Of a stretch of DNA of 64,000 nucleotides, positions 39,333-48,624 are shown in pieces. The DNA is from an uncultured Aurantimonas sp. (GTDB lineage: Bacteria; Pseudomonadota; Alphaproteobacteria; Rhizobiales; Rhizobiaceae). The position numbers and the translations under genes were made by a program. The DNA is taken from the NCBI GenBank assembly GCA_947488615.1, contig CANKZU010000012.1, positions 1 to 64,000 of the forward strand. The letters run 5' to 3'. The notes under the pieces were generated by a model. That model searched no databases. It had not been told where the DNA came from and saw only the letters and a list, made by a program, of their open reading frames with translations. Numbering within the stretch: position 1 is the first letter of the stretch; each line of letters starts with the position of its first letter.

Positions 39333-40286
39333 TCAGAGATTCCGCCCGATCGCCAGGAATTTCTCCCGGCGCTGGCGCCGCAGCGCCTCACCGTCCAGGC
39401 TCGCCAGTTCGGCAAAGGCCGCCCGCACGCTATCCGCCGCCTTGTCGATCCCCTCCTCCGGCGAGCGATGAATGCCCCCGACGGGTTCCTCGACGATGGC
39501 GTCGATGACGCCGAAGCCCTTCAGATCCTGCGCGGTGATCTTCATCGCCTGGGCGACGTCGCGTGCCCGCGTCGCGTCGCGCCAGAGGATCGATGCGCCG
39601 GCCTCGGGCGAAATGACGGAGTAGATCGCGTGCTCGAGCATGAGCACCCGATTGGCCGTGGCGATGGCGATGGCCCCGCCCGAACCGCCCTCGCCGATCA
39701 CCAGCGAGACCATCGGGACCTTGAGATTCAGACAGGCCTCCGTCGAACGGGCGATCGCTTCGGCCTGCCCGCGCTCCTCGGCGCCGATACCGGGATAGGC
39801 GCCCGCCGTGTCGACGAGGGTCAGCAGGGGGATGGCGAAGCGCTCGGCGAGTTCCATGACTCTGACAGCCTTGCGGTAGCCCTCGGGCCGGGCCATGCCG
39901 AAATTGTGCTTGAGGCGGCCTTGCGTGTCCGAGCCCTTTTCCTGGCCGATGACCGCGATCGGTTGGCCGTCGAGGCGCCCGAACCCGCTGATGATCGCGT
40001 AATCCTCAGCATAGAACCGGTCGCCGGCCAGCGGCACGAAATCCGTGATCAGCCGGTTGATATAGTCCAGGCAATGCGGCCGGTCGGGATGCCGCGCCAC
40101 CTGGGTCTTCTGCCAGGGCGTCAACTTGCGGTAGAGATCGGCCAAGGCATCGCGCGAGCGCTTTTCGAGCCGCTGGATCTCGTCGGTGACATCGACGGCG
40201 TCTTTGCCCCCCTCGATCTTCTTCAATTCGATGATCTGGCCTTCCAGATCCGCGACCGGTTTTTCGAAATCCAGGTAATTGTACAT
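39333..40286 (-). CDS. accA: Acetyl-CoA carboxylase carboxyltransferase subunit alpha
   Basis: A 317-residue subunit of the AccAD carboxyltransferase that moves the carboxyl group from biotin to acetyl-CoA, the first step of fatty-acid synthesis. It shows the usual start MYNYLDFEKPVADLEGQI, then RPHCLDYINRLITDF, GQEKGSDTQGRLKHNFGM, DTAGAYPGIGAEERGQAEAIA and SLVIGEGGSGGAIAI. Length and motifs are standard. It is downstream of xerD on the same strand with 180 bp between, a conserved order. Confidence 0.97.
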   Translation of the reverse strand: MYNYLDFEKPVADLEGQIIELKKIEGGKDAVDVTDEIQRLEKRSRDALADLYRKLTPWQKTQVARHPDRPHCLDYINRLITDFVPLAGDRFYAEDYAIISGFGRLDGQPIAVIGQEKGSDTQGRLKHNFGMARPEGYRKAVRVMELAERFAIPLLTLVDTAGAYPGIGAEERGQAEAIARSTEACLNLKVPMVSLVIGEGGSGGAIAIATANRVLMLEHAIYSVISPEAGASILWRDATRARDVAQAMKITAQDLKGFGVIDAIVEEPVGGIHRSPEEGIDKAADSVRAAFAELASLDGEALRRQRREKFLAIGRNL

Positions 40287-40466
40287 CGGTTACGCGGCGT
40301 CGGCCGTCCTTTGGATTTGGCGACCGGCAGGGCGGCCGGTGGGCAGCGAGGCAAAATCCACGGCGGCCCGTTCGACCACCCCACGACGCCATCGGCTGCA
40401 GGTCTTCATGCGCGGCGGAAACTGGCTACACGCCGCCGCCTTGTCAAGGAATCCCGCACGGCGGCA

Positions 40467-41441
40467 TCAATCGCCGCTCAGCGCCGACAGCGGATGATGA
40501 TCCGTCACGAGTCGGATCAAGCGTTCTTCCAGGACATGGGTGTAGATCTGTGTCGTCGAAATATCGGCGTGACCGAGAAGCTCCTGCACCGCCCGCAGAT
40601 CGGCGCCGTTCTGCAGGAGATGGCTGGCGAAGGCATGGCGCAAGACGTGCGGCGACATCCGCGCGGCGGGAATGCCGGCGCGAATCGCGAGCGCTTTGAG
40701 GTCGCGCGCGAAGGCTTGCCGGGTCAAATGTCCGCTTTCCGAGAGCGCCGGGAAGAGCCATTGCCCGTGGTCGGCGATGCCGGCCGCCCGCATCGCCTCG
40801 GCAAATCGCGCCAAAGCTTCCCGCGCGGCCTCGCCGATCGGCACCATCCGCTCCTTGTCGCCCTTGCCGCGCACCACAATCATCCGGTTTTTCGCGCGAA
40901 GCACCGACCGCGGCAGGCTGACGAGTTCGGAGACCCGCAGTCCGGTCGCGTAGAGAAGCTCGACCAGCGCGCACATCCGTGCCGCCCGTACGAGGCGGCG
41001 CGGCGAAGCCTCCGGGTCTCGTGCCTCGTCGTCGGCCCGGCCGATCAGCCGGTCGACCTCATCCTCGCCCATGATCTTCGGCAGCGGCCGTTTTTTCCGC
41101 GCGCCCTCGATCGGCCCGGTTGGGTCATCCCCGCGGCGACCCTCGGCATAGAGAAAGCGGTAGAACTGGCGCAGCGCCGACAGCCGCCGCGAGCGGCTGC
41201 TCTCCGCAAAGCCGCGGACGCCGAGCCGCGCGACATAGGCGCGGATATCGTCCGTCTGCGCCGCCATCAGCGAACCGCCTTGCCCGGCGACGAAGCCCGC
41301 AGCATCCTCCAGATCGCGCCGATAGGCGGCGATGGTGTTGTCGGAAGCGCCCCGCTCCACCGCCATCATCTCGAGAAAGCTCTCTATGTCGGCTTCATCG
41401 CGCCGGCCAGCCGCAACGGGCGAGGCGGAGGCCGTGCTCAT
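40467..41441 (-). CDS. xerD: Tyrosine recombinase XerD
   Basis: A 324-residue recombinase that, with XerC, resolves chromosome dimers at dif near division. The SAM-like core-binding domain (about 15-100) is followed by the catalytic domain with Arg in [13 protein letters not shown], Lys in [13 protein letters not shown], the HxxR box [18 protein letters not shown], and the C-terminal [13 protein letters not shown] with the nucleophilic Tyr. The conserved place between accA and aroK shows it to be the housekeeping enzyme and not a mobile-element integrase. Confidence 0.93.
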   Translation of the reverse strand: MSTASASPVAAGRRDEADIESFLEMMAVERGASDNTIAAYRRDLEDAAGFVAGQGGSLMAAQTDDIRAYVARLGVRGFAESSRSRRLSALRQFYRFLYAEGRRGDDPTGPIEGARKKRPLPKIMGEDEVDRLIGRADDEARDPEASPRRLVRAARMCALVELLYATGLRVSELVSLPRSVLRAKNRMIVVRGKGDKERMVPIGEAAREALARFAEAMRAAGIADHGQWLFPALSESGHLTRQAFARDLKALAIRAGIPAARMSPHVLRHAFASHLLQNGADLRAVQELLGHADISTTQIYTHVLEERLIRLVTDHHPLSALSGD

Positions 41442-41608
41442 CGGCGAAGGCTCTCGGTCGGCGCCCCCGGATCAAGCTGTGGCAACGGCACCTCGACCGT
41501 CATCTCGTGGCGGGTCGGTTCGACGAAGTAGACGAGCGCCGCCATGATGCCGTAGATGAGGCCGGCGAGGATGAGAAGCGTCGTCAGGAGGCGAACGAGG
41601 GTCGGCAT
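41438..41608 (-). CDS. Small conserved membrane protein upstream of xerD
   Basis: A 56-residue protein with one membrane helix ([22 protein letters not shown]) and a short periplasmic tail ending [14 protein letters not shown]. Its stop overlaps the xerD start (ATGA), so the two are co-translated. A small ORF of this kind is usual between aroK and xerD in Hyphomicrobiales, which argues that it is real. The function is unknown. ATG at 41608 is taken in place of the GTG five codons earlier. Confidence 0.6.
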   Translation of the reverse strand: MPTLVRLLTTLLILAGLIYGIMAALVYFVEPTRHEMTVEVPLPQLDPGAPTESLRR

Positions 41609-41769
41609 CGTGGTCTGGCGCACTCACTGCTGGGTCGGATCCCGTTGCGGCCATTTGCTTCTAGTGAGAATGGCGCGGGACGCAAGCGACGCGCCCGGTT
41701 CTGTTCCGGCATAACCGACGGTTTTTAAGATTTCCTGTCCTTCGGCACGGGACGGTAACGAAAGGCGCC

Positions 41770-42351
41770 ATGAGAAGCGAATTGTCCCCGGACGGAGCAG
41801 CGGCGATCCATGACCGACTCGACAACCGTTCGATCGCGCTCATCGGCTTGATGGGCGCCGGCAAGACGACGGTTGGCCGTCGGCTCGCCGCGTTGCTCGC
41901 GCTGCCCTTTTGCGACACCGACGTCGAAATCGAGGCGGCGTCGCGCATGACCATCCCCGAACTGTTCGAGGCCTATGGTGAGCCCGAGTTCCGGGCCCTG
42001 GAGGCGCGCGTCGTTGCGCGCCTCGCCGCCGATGGCCCCCGGGTGATCGCGACCGGCGGCGGTGCCTATCTGCATGCCGAGACGCGCGCCATGCTGAAGC
42101 GGACGGCGATCACGGTCTGGCTGAAGGCCGATCTGGAAACGCTGATGGAGCGGGTGTCACGCCGCTCCAACCGGCCGCTGCTGCAGACCGACGACCCGCG
42201 CGAGGTCATGCACCGCCTCATCGAGATCCGTTATCCGATCTACGCCGAAGCCGACATCACCATCGGCACCCGTGACGTGAAGCGCGACATCATCGCGGCC
42301 GAGATTCTCGAAGCCTTGGACCGACACCTCGAGACGGAGACGACCCGATGA
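41770..42351 (+). CDS. aroK: Shikimate kinase
   Basis: A 193-residue kinase that phosphorylates shikimate in the chorismate pathway. It has Walker A GLMGAGKTTVGRRLA, the substrate-binding DTDVEIEAASRMTIPELFEAYGEPEFRALE, GGGAYLH, and the adenine/lid region SRRSNRPLLQTDDP. It overlaps aroB by 4 bp (ATGA) and is divergent from the xerD group. Confidence 0.96.
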   Translation: MRSELSPDGAAAIHDRLDNRSIALIGLMGAGKTTVGRRLAALLALPFCDTDVEIEAASRMTIPELFEAYGEPEFRALEARVVARLAADGPRVIATGGGAYLHAETRAMLKRTAITVWLKADLETLMERVSRRSNRPLLQTDDPREVMHRLIEIRYPIYAEADITIGTRDVKRDIIAAEILEALDRHLETETTR

Positions 42352-43499
42352 AACGTGAAGCGGCCTATCAGGCGGATGACGACGCCACGGCGCGCCAGCG
42401 CGTCGTCGTCGATCTGGGAACGCGCTCCTACGACATCCTGATCGGCCCCGGCCTCGTCGACGAGGCCGGCGAGGAGATCGCGCGCCATCTGCCGGGCATT
42501 CGTGCCGCGGTGGTCACCGACGAGACCGTTGCCGGCCTGCATCTGGAGCGTCTGTCGATCGCCCTGCGCGCCGCCGGCATCGACCATTCGACGATCGTCC
42601 TGCCGGCCGGCGAGACGACGAAATCCTTCGCGCACCTGACCCGGGTCGTCGACGAGGTGCTGGCGCAGCGTCTGGAGCGCGACGACGGCGTCATCGCCCT
42701 CGGTGGCGGCGTGGTGGGCGACCTCGCGGGCTTTGCCAGCGCGATCGTGCGGCGCGGCATGCGCTTCGTCCAGATACCGACCACGCTCCTGGCCCAGGTC
42801 GATTCGTCCGTCGGCGGCAAGACCGGCATCAACTCGCCGCGCGGCAAGAACCTCGTGGGGGCGTTCCATCAGCCGTCTCTGGTCCTGGCCGACACGGCAT
42901 TGCTCGACACGCTGTCGCCGCGCGAATTCGCGGCTGGCTACGCCGAACTCGTCAAATACGGGCTGATCGACCGGCCGGATTTCTTCGACTGGCTCGATCG
43001 AAACCGCGAGGCGATCTTCGCGGGCGGCCCCGAGCGGGCGGACGCGATTCGGCAAAGCTGCGAGGCGAAAGCCGCCGTCGTGGCGGCGGACGAACGCGAG
43101 GACGGCAGCCGCGCGCTGCTCAATCTCGGCCACACCTTCGGGCACGCGCTGGAGGCCGCGGTCGGCTATGATTCGGGCCGGCTCGTGCATGGCGAGGGGG
43201 TCGCGATCGGCATGACGCTCGCCTACCGCTTCTCCGCCGAACGCGGTCTCTGCACGGCCGAGGACGCCAATCGTTGCGAAGCGCATCTTCGGGCCGCTGG
43301 CCTGCCGACCCGGGTCGGCGCGATCCCGGGCACGCCGCTCACGACGGCGCAGCTGATGGCCGGCATCGCCCAGGACAAGAAGGTCAAGCGCGGCCGCCTG
43401 ACCTTCATCCTGACGCGCGGCATCGGCCGGGCCTTTGTCGAGTCCGATGTCGAGCCGCCAGCCGTCGAAGCCTTTCTCGAACGGGAGATCGCCCGATGA
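42348..43499 (+). CDS. aroB: 3-dehydroquinate synthase
   Basis: A 383-residue NAD- and zinc-dependent enzyme making 3-dehydroquinate from DAHP. It shows VVTDETVAGLHLERLS, ALGGGVVGDLAGFASAIVRRG, PTTLLAQVDSSVGGKTGINS and the metal site LLNLGHTFGHALEA with HGEGVAIGM. The frame is coupled at both ends, to aroK (ATGA) and to the downstream CBS-domain protein. Together with aroK, the chorismate mutase and hisC/dehydrogenase genes near 62-64 kb it serves aromatic amino-acid synthesis. Confidence 0.97.
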   Translation: MKREAAYQADDDATARQRVVVDLGTRSYDILIGPGLVDEAGEEIARHLPGIRAAVVTDETVAGLHLERLSIALRAAGIDHSTIVLPAGETTKSFAHLTRVVDEVLAQRLERDDGVIALGGGVVGDLAGFASAIVRRGMRFVQIPTTLLAQVDSSVGGKTGINSPRGKNLVGAFHQPSLVLADTALLDTLSPREFAAGYAELVKYGLIDRPDFFDWLDRNREAIFAGGPERADAIRQSCEAKAAVVAADEREDGSRALLNLGHTFGHALEAAVGYDSGRLVHGEGVAIGMTLAYRFSAERGLCTAEDANRCEAHLRAAGLPTRVGAIPGTPLTTAQLMAGIAQDKKVKRGRLTFILTRGIGRAFVESDVEPPAVEAFLEREIAR

Positions 43500-45052
43500 C
43501 CACTTCCTTGTGGATCATGCTCGCCATCGTTCTGGTCCTCGTTTCGATCTCGGGGTTTTTCTCAGGCTCCGAGACCGCGCTGACCGCCGTGTCGCGCGCG
43601 CGGCTGATGAGCTTCGAGAAGAACGGCGACCAGCGCGCCGGGATCGTACAGCGGCTGATCGAGCAAAAGGACCGGCTGATCGGCGCGCTGCTGATCGGCA
43701 ACAATCTCGTCAACATCCTCGCCTCGTCGCTGGCCACGACCGCCTTTCTCCGGCTCTTCGGGGAGGCCGGCGTCGTCTATGCGACCATCGCGATGACGAT
43801 CATCGTCGTCATTTTCGGCGAGGTCCTGCCGAAATCGGCCGCGATCGCGCGGCCCGACGGCTTCTCGCTCGCGGTCGCCCGGCCGGTGTCGGTGGTGGTC
43901 GCGCTGTTCGGGCCGTTGACCCGCGTCGTCAACTGGATCGTCCGGCGCGTCCTCGCCATGTTCGGCGTCAGCCTGGAATCCGACGCCTCGCTGCTCACCG
44001 CCCATGAGGAACTGCGCGGCGCTGTCGAGGTGCTCCACCGCGAGGGCGCGCTCGTCAACGCCGACCGCAACCGGCTGGGCGGGCTGCTCGACCTGCACGA
44101 GCTCGAAGTCTCCGACGTGATGATCCACCGCACCGGGATGCGGCAGGTAAACGCCGACGACGGACCCGCCGAAATCGTCCGCCAGATCCTCGAAAGCCCT
44201 TATACCCGCTTGCCGGTATGGCGTGGCCACTACGACAACATCGTCGGGGTGGTTCACGCCAAGGATCTGCTGCGCGCCCTGCATGAGGTCGACAACGACC
44301 CCGCCAGGGTGGACATCCTCAAGATCTGCGCCCAGCCTTGGTTCGTGCCCGAGACGACCACGCTGCAGGACCAGCTCAACGCCTTTTTGCGCCGCAAGTC
44401 GCATTTCGCCATCGTCGTCGACGAATATGGCGAGGTCGAAGGGCTGATCACGCTCGAAGACATTCTGGAAGAGATCGTGGGCAACATCGCCGACGAGCAC
44501 GACGTCGACATGCAGGGCGTCAAGATCGAGGCCGATGGCTCGGTCATCGTCGACGGCCAGGTGCCGATCCGTGACCTCAACCGGGCTCTGGACTGGAACC
44601 TGCCGGACGAGGAGGCGGTGACGATCGCCGGACTGGTCATCCATGAAACCCAGACGATCCCGGAAGAGCGGCAGGCCTTCACCTTCTTCCACAAGCGCTT
44701 CACCGTTCTCAAGCGCGAGAAGAACCGGATCGCCAAGCTGCGCATCCGCCCGGCGACCGTGCTGGTGCCACCGAAAAAGCTCGGCGGCCACGCTGCCGCG
44801 GCCGGCGCCTCGGCGCCGCTGCCGGAGACCGATGGCGACTTCGACGACGACTACGATATTTTCGAGAGCGAAGCCGTTACATCGGCCGAGGAGGCCGATC
44901 GCCAGATGGACCCGGAGGAACTGGAAGGGTGGGAAGATAGCGCCGAGCTGCCGGCATCGGACATCGAAAAGCCCGACGACCGACGCGACGGACCGGGCAG
45001 CTCCGGTGGATCACCAAATGCCGAGGGAGGCGACAAGGATCGACATGACTGA
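43496..45052 (+). CDS. HlyC/CorC-family membrane protein (DUF21-CBS-CorC_HlyC)
   Basis: A 518-residue inner-membrane protein: DUF21 domain with four hydrophobic segments (about 1-190, starting MTTSLWIMLAIVLVLVSI and including SGFFSGSETALTAVSRARL), two CBS domains (about 205-335, VMIHRTGMRQVNADDGPAEI and VDEYGEVEGLITLEDILEEI), a CorC_HlyC domain and an acidic disordered tail. This family takes part in magnesium or cobalt ion transport across the membrane. The ATG at 43496 overlaps the aroB stop; the track extension lies inside aroB in another frame. Confidence 0.9.
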   Translation: MTTSLWIMLAIVLVLVSISGFFSGSETALTAVSRARLMSFEKNGDQRAGIVQRLIEQKDRLIGALLIGNNLVNILASSLATTAFLRLFGEAGVVYATIAMTIIVVIFGEVLPKSAAIARPDGFSLAVARPVSVVVALFGPLTRVVNWIVRRVLAMFGVSLESDASLLTAHEELRGAVEVLHREGALVNADRNRLGGLLDLHELEVSDVMIHRTGMRQVNADDGPAEIVRQILESPYTRLPVWRGHYDNIVGVVHAKDLLRALHEVDNDPARVDILKICAQPWFVPETTTLQDQLNAFLRRKSHFAIVVDEYGEVEGLITLEDILEEIVGNIADEHDVDMQGVKIEADGSVIVDGQVPIRDLNRALDWNLPDEEAVTIAGLVIHETQTIPEERQAFTFFHKRFTVLKREKNRIAKLRIRPATVLVPPKKLGGHAAAAGASAPLPETDGDFDDDYDIFESEAVTSAEEADRQMDPEELEGWEDSAELPASDIEKPDDRRDGPGSSGGSPNAEGGDKDRHD

Positions 45053-45062
45053 TCCTTGTCGC
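45030..45062. terminator. 12-bp inverted repeat at the CorC/BolA junction
   Basis: Perfect arms GCGACAAGGATC and GATCCTTGTCGC separated by 9 bases, covering the stop codon of the CorC-family gene and lying 10 bp from the convergent bolA stop. There is no U-tract, so it may be a hairpin that protects both 3' ends and not a classical terminator. Confidence 0.45.
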
Positions 45063-45072
45063 CGCGACCGAG

Positions 45073-45375
45073 TCAGCGCCGTGTGGGCTCGCCGGGCGCC
45101 GAGGCCTCGATCGCCAGCGCATGGACGCCGGTGGCCAATTGCTCCTTCAAGATCGCATTGACCGCCCGGTGACGTTCGACGCGGCTCTTGCCGACGAAGG
45201 CCTCGCTCACCAGCCTGACGCGGAAATGCGTGCCCCCGGAGCCATCGAAGGGCGCGTGGTCTCCGCTATCGGCATGATGATGACCGGCGTGGAGATGGCT
45301 CTCGTCGATGACGGCCAGCGTCTCGGGCGCGAATGCCTCGGCCAGCTTCGTCTCGATCGTGGTCTTGATATTCAT
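45073..45375 (-). CDS. bolA: BolA family protein
   Basis: A 100-residue BolA/YrbA-fold protein: KLAEAFAPETLAVIDESHLH, then GTHFRVRLVSEAFVGKSRVERHRAVNAIL. BolA proteins pair with monothiol glutaredoxins to handle 2Fe-2S clusters and respond to stress. A histidine-rich stretch HLHAGHHHADSGDHA gives extra metal-binding potential. It is divergent from the J-domain gene, as in other rhizobia. Confidence 0.92.
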   Translation of the reverse strand: MNIKTTIETKLAEAFAPETLAVIDESHLHAGHHHADSGDHAPFDGSGGTHFRVRLVSEAFVGKSRVERHRAVNAILKEQLATGVHALAIEASAPGEPTRR

Positions 45376-45521
45376 GGACGTCGTCGTCTCCTGAGGCCGA
45401 TTCTGAGGCCGATTTCGGCCGCGCGAAGCTTGCGCGAAACCGCCGGACCCCTTGAGTTTCCGGCTTTTTCCGTTCTGTCAATTCTTGTTCGTTCGGGTGT
45501 AGGGCACCATAATCCACCGCA

Positions 45522-46142
45522 ATGAAGCTCGATTCAAAATATTTCGACGCGATCCGCGTCAAAGGCAAACGTGCCGCCGACAAGCCGCGCGCGCCCGAAT
45601 GCGCGTGGGAAGGTTGTGACGAGGCCGGCATTTACAAGGCGCCGATGGGCCGCGACCACGAGGGCCAGTACCTGCATTTCTGCGTCGACCACGTTCGGCA
45701 GTACAACAAGTCCTACAACTATTTTTCCGGTCTCGACGACAAGGACATCCAGCGCCACCTCAAGGATTCACTGACCGGCGACCGCCCGACCTGGAAAATG
45801 GGCCATAGCGGCGCAGCGCCCGGCGACGCGGCAAAGGCGGCGACTGCCGCTCGCGCGAAGCGGCGGAATGGACGCACGCGCGACCCATTCAATATCTTCA
45901 CTGGCGAGGACGCCCCGCCCCGGCCGCAAACACGCCGCACGAAGGTGCGCTCCCTCGAGGCCAAGGCGCTGAAGACGCTGGATCTGAGCCAGCAGGCGTC
46001 GGGCGAGGCCATTCGCGCGCGCTACAAGAACCTGGTCAAGCAGCTGCATCCCGATGCCAATGGCGGCGACCGCGGCACCGAAGACCGGTTGCGTGAAGTG
46101 ATTCAGGCCTACAAGCTTTTGAAACAATCCGGATTTTGCTAG
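45522..46142 (+). CDS. J-domain protein
   Basis: A 206-residue DnaJ-like co-chaperone with the J domain at its C-terminus (about 150-203), where LVKQLHPDANGGDRG carries the HPD motif needed to stimulate DnaK. The N-terminal part has two CxxxxC-type pairs (ECAWEGCDEAG and HFCVDH) suggestive of metal binding, and the middle is basic. Its client is unknown. It precedes cobS, a conserved order, with no sign that it is needed for cobaltochelatase. Confidence 0.9.
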   Translation: MKLDSKYFDAIRVKGKRAADKPRAPECAWEGCDEAGIYKAPMGRDHEGQYLHFCVDHVRQYNKSYNYFSGLDDKDIQRHLKDSLTGDRPTWKMGHSGAAPGDAAKAATAARAKRRNGRTRDPFNIFTGEDAPPRPQTRRTKVRSLEAKALKTLDLSQQASGEAIRARYKNLVKQLHPDANGGDRGTEDRLREVIQAYKLLKQSGFC

Positions 46143-46309
46143 GCCATTCGCGGCGAAGCTCGCAGCTTCGTCCGTGACGCCGGTCGCCAGACCGGCGACG
46201 TATTCGATTGTCACCGGCAAGGCCGTTCGGCGCCCGGCGGCATGGTATGGCAGATTTGACAGGGTCCGCGGCGAATCGCCCGAACGAGTGCCGGACCGTT
46301 GGAGGTATG

Positions 46310-47296
46310 ATGAGTGCAGCGGAACAGGAAGTGGCCGGCCTGCCGGACACCACGATCTCCGTCCGCGAAACCTTCGGTTTCGAAAGCGACCTGACCGTCC
46401 CGGCCTATTCGAAGAGCGACCTCCACGTTCCCGAGCTGGACCCCGATTACATCTTCGACAAGCCGACGACGCTGGCGATCTTGGCGGGCTTCGCCAAGAA
46501 CCGCCGTGTCATGGTGTCGGGCTATCACGGCACCGGCAAGTCGACGCATATCGAACAGGTGGCCGCGCGGCTGAACTGGCCCTGCGTGCGCGTCAATCTC
46601 GACAGCCATGTCAGCCGCATCGACCTGGTCGGCAAGGACGCGATCGTCGTGCGCGACGGCATGCAGGTCACCGAGTTTCGCGAGGGCATCCTGCCCTGGG
46701 CCTATCAGCACAATGTCGCGCTGGTCTTCGACGAATACGACGCCGGCCGCCCGGACGTGATGTTCGTCATCCAGCGCGTGCTGGAATCCTCCGGCCGCCT
46801 GACCCTGCTCGACCAGAGCCGCGTGGTGCGCCCGCATCCCGCCTTCCGGCTGTTCGCGACCGCCAACACCGTGGGCCTCGGCGATACGACAGGGCTCTAT
46901 CACGGCACCCAGCAGATCAACCAGGCGCAGATGGACCGCTGGTCGATCGTCACGACGCTGAACTATCTGCCGCATGACAACGAGGTCGGCATCGTCGTTT
47001 CCAAGGCCAAGAGCTACGATACCAAGGAGGGACGCGAGACCGTCTCGAAGATGGTGCGCGTCGCCGACCTGACCCGCTCGGCCTTCGTCAATGGCGACCT
47101 GTCGACGGTGATGAGCCCGCGCACGGTAATCACCTGGGCCGAGAACGCCGAGATCTTCGGCGACCTCGGTTTCGCCTTTCGGCTGACCTTCCTCAACAAA
47201 TGCGACGATCTGGAACGCGCGCTCGTCGCCGAATTCTACCAGCGCGCCTTCGGCGAGGAACTGCCGGAGAGCGCCGCGAATATCGTGTTGGATTGA
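46310..47296 (+). CDS. cobS: Aerobic cobaltochelatase subunit CobS
   Basis: A 328-residue AAA+ ATPase of the CobNST chelatase that inserts cobalt into hydrogenobyrinic acid a,c-diamide in vitamin B12 synthesis. It has Walker [14 protein letters not shown], Walker [17 protein letters not shown] and sensor [26 protein letters not shown] precedes tandem ATGs; the second (46310) has the better spacing. The track start 34 codons earlier lacks a site. CobT, its partner, is normally next to it but here is separated by about 1.8 kb. Confidence 0.95.
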   Translation: MSAAEQEVAGLPDTTISVRETFGFESDLTVPAYSKSDLHVPELDPDYIFDKPTTLAILAGFAKNRRVMVSGYHGTGKSTHIEQVAARLNWPCVRVNLDSHVSRIDLVGKDAIVVRDGMQVTEFREGILPWAYQHNVALVFDEYDAGRPDVMFVIQRVLESSGRLTLLDQSRVVRPHPAFRLFATANTVGLGDTTGLYHGTQQINQAQMDRWSIVTTLNYLPHDNEVGIVVSKAKSYDTKEGRETVSKMVRVADLTRSAFVNGDLSTVMSPRTVITWAENAEIFGDLGFAFRLTFLNKCDDLERALVAEFYQRAFGEELPESAANIVLD

Positions 47297-47376
47297 CCGC
47301 CAATCGACCGCCCCTTGAGAAATGCAGCCAAGCAGTGGTGCGCGCTCTTTCGGCAAGGCCCACTGTCGTCACGTCA

Positions 47377-48204
47377 TCAACGGGCTTGGAGGCCGCTCCC
47401 GAGGACGCTTGCGATCGGTCGGCAGTTTAGCGCAATCCCGTTTGCCTGAAGCCGACCGTTACCCTGCGGTTGAGTGGAAAAGCTCGCCCCAATGGCAACG
47501 TGGTCGGCCGGACAATTTGCCTGAGCCTCCCAATCGTCGTCCGGACCACCATTCCCGCCCCGGCAGTTGGTCCGCTCGTAATAGGCTTCACCCAACTGCG
47601 CGAGCTCCGGGCCGGTGCAGGACAATGGCTCGAGTGGCCCGGTCCTGCTGCTCAAGCATGTGTTGCCGTTCGGCGTACACGTCCGTTCGTTGCTTGGAAT
47701 GCTAACGGAGTTCTCACCGAGAACACAACCGCCAAATTCATGGCGCAGGGAGACGCCCTTGATTTTGTCGCGCGCGCGATTGAGGCAGACTTGAACGCCG
47801 GTCACGAACATACCGGGTAAGCGAACACGAGTCGCCTTCGCCGAACCTGGGTTTCCACGCATGCGGTTTGCATTCGAACCATGACACCTTGTAAATTCGG
47901 CACCTCGGTTCGCCCGTGCATAGTCCCGTATTCGGGCAAACTCCAATTCGAAATGGCATGGCTCGTCGCTGCGCTCGAAACCGGTGATCCGCGTAAGAAA
48001 TACGCGTTGATTCGGTGCATCGAGCATTATTGGCGCGCCGTTCGACCGTCCGGAAAATCCACTTGACTGGACGATCGTTGCAGGACCCGCGAGCTGAAAT
48101 CTTCGTTCGAAGGCATTGACTTCGCTGAGTGGGCGCAGGTGCTCGTCGGCGAATACCGCAGTTGCGAAGACCGCGAAAGAAAAGATTAGAAGCAAACGTC
48201 CCAT
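47377..48204 (-). CDS. Secreted protein of unknown function
   Basis: A 275-residue exported protein that I do not recognise. The signal peptide is MGRLLLIFSFAVFATAVFA, and the mature part begins DEHLRPLSEVNAFERRFQLAG and contains about nine cysteines, including a cluster RTCTPNGNTC and SCTGPELAQLG ... NCRGGNG ... NCPADHVAIG, which suggests disulfide-stabilised periplasmic or extracellular folding. GAGGT lies upstream of the ATG at 48204. It is antisense to the flanking cobS and cobT genes and its codon use and base content look less GC-rich than theirs, so it is probably acquired. Confidence 0.6.
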   Translation of the reverse strand: MGRLLLIFSFAVFATAVFADEHLRPLSEVNAFERRFQLAGPATIVQSSGFSGRSNGAPIMLDAPNQRVFLTRITGFERSDEPCHFELEFARIRDYARANRGAEFTRCHGSNANRMRGNPGSAKATRVRLPGMFVTGVQVCLNRARDKIKGVSLRHEFGGCVLGENSVSIPSNERTCTPNGNTCLSSRTGPLEPLSCTGPELAQLGEAYYERTNCRGGNGGPDDDWEAQANCPADHVAIGASFSTQPQGNGRLQANGIALNCRPIASVLGSGLQAR

Positions 48205-48528
48205 GGTACAAATACCTCTGAAAAGCCATTGACGACCTGTCAATGCGCTCTGATTTTCTAACACGGTGACTATGGATAAAACGGCAAGCGTTGTCATCAT
48301 TCCCTTGGGGTATAAAGTGAAATTTTCTGCTATACGACAGACGCAGAAGACCGTTGGATTTCTGAGATCCTTCGCAAGTGGTTTTCCACTGAGCCTTGCA
48401 CAGTCTGTCGTCTCACCATACCAACTGTTGTTTATGCGCCGTTTCAGGTGAGGCGGTGACGTGCTTTTCGCTCACGGATCTGCTGAACTCTCTTGCCGCC
48501 ACACCGATGAACGCCTTATCTGCGAACC
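48205..48528. other. AT-richer spacer upstream of the cobT-like fragment
   Basis: About 320 bp of lower-GC DNA inside the cobS-cobT insertion, with AT-rich patches such as GGGGTATAAAGTGAAATTTT. It should carry the promoter of the divergent secreted-protein gene and possibly one for the hicAB unit. No terminal repeats of an insertion sequence are visible. Confidence 0.45.
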
Positions 48529-48624
48529 ATGAGCAGAATCGGCGACAACCAGCGTCCCGCATCGCAGAAACCCGTCGACCGGGAGCGGTTCCGGCGCGCC
48601 GTCGCGGCGGGCACCTTGGGCTGA
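48529..48624 (+). pseudogene. Truncated second copy of the cobT 5' end
   Basis: The 31-codon [34 protein letters not shown] matches the first 26 residues of CobT ([25 protein letters not shown]). The nucleotide match runs about 78 bp from the ATG at roughly 85 percent identity, exactly 600 bp upstream of the intact cobT start. After RAV the similarity stops abruptly and a stop follows. The TGA overlaps the hicA start (TGATG), so ribosomes finishing this fragment could start hicA. It looks like a remnant from recombination that placed foreign DNA next to cobT. Confidence 0.75.

Noticed and set aside
40467-41441. Integrase of a mobile element
   Set aside because: Gene order accA-xerD-aroK is conserved and the sequence fits chromosomal XerD.
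39306-41531. 741-residue plus-strand ORF opposite accA and xerD
   Set aside because: Antisense shadow without domains.
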